A DNA stretch of 64,000 nucleotides from Rossellomorea aquimaris. Lineage in GTDB: Bacteria; Bacillota; Bacilli; Bacillales; Bacillaceae_B. The notes under the pieces are model-generated. The model ran no database searches. It was not told where the DNA came from and worked only from the letters and a program-made list of their open reading frames with translations. The DNA lies in assembly GCF_000935355.1 (NCBI RefSeq), contig NZ_JXZC01000009.1:62001-126000 (forward strand). Reading direction: 5' to 3'. How positions within the stretch are numbered: the stretch's first letter is position 1; each line of letters begins with the position of its first letter. Shown here one piece after another: positions 62,653 through 64,000 of the stretch. The position numbers were made by a program, and so were the translations under genes.

Positions 62653-63183
62653 ATGAATAAGAAAAAACGCAGATTACTCATCCGGACAATTATTCTCATT
62701 GTACTTACTTCTGCGGTGGCATATACCCTGTATGCAAACTTTACGAAGGATGAAAGAGGGCAGTTAAAGGTGGGTGACCAAGCGCCTGACTTTGTACTAG
62801 AAGATATGGAAGGGAATAAACATCGTTTGTCCGACTATGAGGGCCAAGGGGTATTCCTGAATTTCTGGGGAACATGGTGTAAACCATGTGAAAGAGAGAT
62901 GCCATATATGAACAATCAATATAAGAAATATAAAGACCAAGGTGTACAGATATTGGCTGTTAATGTGGGAGAATCAGATTTCCTTATCAATCGATTCGTG
63001 TCTAAACACGGGTTGGAGTTCCCTATTTTAGTAGACAAAGAAGAGGAAGTTCAAAACGCGTACGGTATAGATCCTTTACCGACTACATTCCTCATCAACC
63101 CTCAAGGTGAAATTGAAAAAATCATTACTGGTACGATGTCAGAAGAAGATATCATTGAAGATTTAGAGAGCGTTAAGCCTTAG
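62653..63183 (+). CDS. resA: Thiol-disulfide oxidoreductase ResA
   Basis: Membrane-anchored extracytoplasmic thioredoxin-like protein that reduces the haem-binding Cys pair of apocytochrome c. It has 176 aa. An N-terminal anchor lies at residues 9-26. The active site is WGTWCKPCEREMPYM, with Cys76 and Cys79 and the conserved Glu82 (B. subtilis Glu80). The usual CEPC is CKPC here. The cis-Pro loop DPLPTTFLI follows. GGGAGGC precedes the ATG. It is the first gene of resABC, with resB 34 bases downstream. Confidence 0.95.
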   Translation: MNKKKRRLLIRTIILIVLTSAVAYTLYANFTKDERGQLKVGDQAPDFVLEDMEGNKHRLSDYEGQGVFLNFWGTWCKPCEREMPYMNNQYKKYKDQGVQILAVNVGESDFLINRFVSKHGLEFPILVDKEEEVQNAYGIDPLPTTFLINPQGEIEKIITGTMSEEDIIEDLESVKP

Positions 63184-63217
63184 CTCAGCAGTTTAACTTG
63201 AAATAAGGAGTTTTAAC

Positions 63218-64000
63218 ATGAAAGAGATCAAATGTGAATGCGGTCATGTAAACCCGAATGGTACTGTTCTCTGCGAATCCTGTGGACGGGCTTTAACGGA
63301 TGAAGCGAAGAACGAGAAGCTACATGACATGCGTTATGAAGGTAGTGCAAGGCGTTCCCAAACATATAATAAATCGATTGTCGATAAGATTTGGAATTTC
63401 TTTTCATCTGTAAAAGTTGGCGTATGGTTAATTGTCATCACACTTATCGCCTCTGCAGTCGGCACAATTTTGCCTCAGGAACAATATATTCCGAATGGAC
63501 AGCCGGCAAATGAGTACTATGAAGATGTATACGGCTTTTTTGGAGAGTTATATTACACGTTAGGTTTCCATGATTTATATAGTTCATGGTGGTATCTACT
63601 ATTAATCGCATCGATTGGAGTTTCCCTCGTGATTTGCAGTCTGGACCGGGTGATTCCCCTCTATCGTGCCCTCAAGAATCAACGCGTTTCCAGACATGTT
63701 GGTTTCCTGAAGCGTCAACGAATCTATGGGAAAACAGAAATGGTAGAAATCAATGACTCTATAAGCAAAACAAAAGAAAAATTAACACAAAAAAAATATA
63801 AAATCCGTGAAGAGGACGGCAACATCCTTGCAGAGAAAAATCGTTTTTCCAGATGGGGACCCTATGTGAATCATATCGGTCTTATCATTTTCTTATTCGG
63901 GGGCATGCTAAGGTTCGTTCCCGGAATGTATATTGATGAAACCGTGTGGATCCGTGAAGGTGAAACGAGAGCCGTTCCTGGTACGAAACAAGAATATTAC
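63218..64000 (+). CDS. resB: Cytochrome c biogenesis protein ResB (3' truncated by window)
   Basis: The first 261 codons of ResB, which with ResC (system II) carries haem across the membrane and attaches it to apocytochrome c. An N-terminal zinc ribbon has CECGHVNPNG followed by CESCG (Cys6, 8, 21, 24). Transmembrane segments are at about residues 67-90, 125-145 and 215-235. SVKVGVWLIVITLIASAVGTILPQE and the SWWYLLLIASIGVSLVICSLDRV block (given here only as landmarks) are typical. ATAAGGAG lies 7 bases before the ATG. The frame is open at the window end. Confidence 0.94.
   Translation, partial: MKEIKCECGHVNPNGTVLCESCGRALTDEAKNEKLHDMRYEGSARRSQTYNKSIVDKIWNFFSSVKVGVWLIVITLIASAVGTILPQEQYIPNGQPANEYYEDVYGFFGELYYTLGFHDLYSSWWYLLLIASIGVSLVICSLDRVIPLYRALKNQRVSRHVGFLKRQRIYGKTEMVEINDSISKTKEKLTQKKYKIREEDGNILAEKNRFSRWGPYVNHIGLIIFLFGGMLRFVPGMYIDETVWIREGETRAVPGTKQEYY

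Overview
The window is a 64 kb piece of chromosome from an endospore-forming member of the Bacillaceae. Gene order and protein sequence follow the Bacillus subtilis yqi/yqj/yqk/ypu region closely (brxB-artPQM-yqjA ... gndA-zwf-rnz-namA-proI ... fur-xerD-drm-pupG-dacF-spoIIA-spoVA-lysA ... scpAB-dacB-spmAB-rluB-resAB). Catabolic genes that B. subtilis lacks here are interleaved, notably methylmalonyl-CoA mutase. Base composition, strong AGGAGG-type ribosome binding sites and many Rho-independent hairpins fit a low-to-moderate-GC Gram-positive. I cannot fix the genus from the sequence alone. No tRNA, rRNA, phage, insertion sequence or CRISPR array is visible.

Layout. 1-3474: end of mutA, mutB and meaB (adenosylcobalamin-dependent methylmalonyl-CoA mutase and its GTPase chaperone). 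3591-8423: bacilliredoxin BrxB, the arginine-type ABC transporter artPQM behind a candidate ARG box, YqjA, an L,D-transpeptidase and a 31-codon Prli42-like stressosome miniprotein. 8614-11779: methylmalonyl-CoA epimerase, acyl-CoA carboxylase beta subunit and an M20 peptidase; with mutAB these form a propionyl-CoA/succinyl-CoA route. 11780-12080: an intergenic repeat with a 25-bp hairpin. 12084-19588: an orphan CheW, DinB polymerase, gndA and, convergent to it, zwf with a cyclase-family gene; an acetyltransferase and a serine hydrolase are inserted between. 19902-30536: rnz, phosphatase, GNAT, namA, glycosyltransferase, proI under a T-box, yqjP, yqjQ, a lipoprotein, glcU-gdh and an EthD-type protein.

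30730-41872: an SOS-controlled second Y-family polymerase (uvrX/yqjW) broken by a one-base frameshift, its YolD partner, iron-sulfur proteins, a kinase with a 9-bp coding minisatellite, and a divergent pair consisting of HMG-CoA lyase against thiolase-scoA-scoB with a 13/14 cre site between them. Then come YqkE, YqkF, the 41-aa division inhibitor MciZ and NudF. 41952-54637 is mostly sporulation and nucleoside salvage: spoIIM, fur, yqzK, xerD, drm-pupG-pdp, dacF, spoIIAA-AB-sigF and a spoVA operon that lacks spoVAC, spoVAD and spoVAEb. 54715-64000: lysA, a 30-aa membrane peptide, orphan ribT, ypuF, scpAB, dacB-spmA-spmB with a good SigE promoter, rluB, and the start of the res operon (resA, partial resB).

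Together the genes cover central carbon metabolism (pentose phosphate, glucose oxidation, propionate and ketone-body/leucine catabolism, nucleoside salvage), metal and redox control, DNA damage tolerance and an ordered set of sporulation operons. I see no convincing wholly new multi-gene system. The points most worth checking are the reduced spoVA operon, the uvrX frameshift, several genuine tiny genes (mciZ, prli42 and five or six unnamed ones), the composite intergenic hairpin repeat, the minisatellite, and the structured leader of resA.
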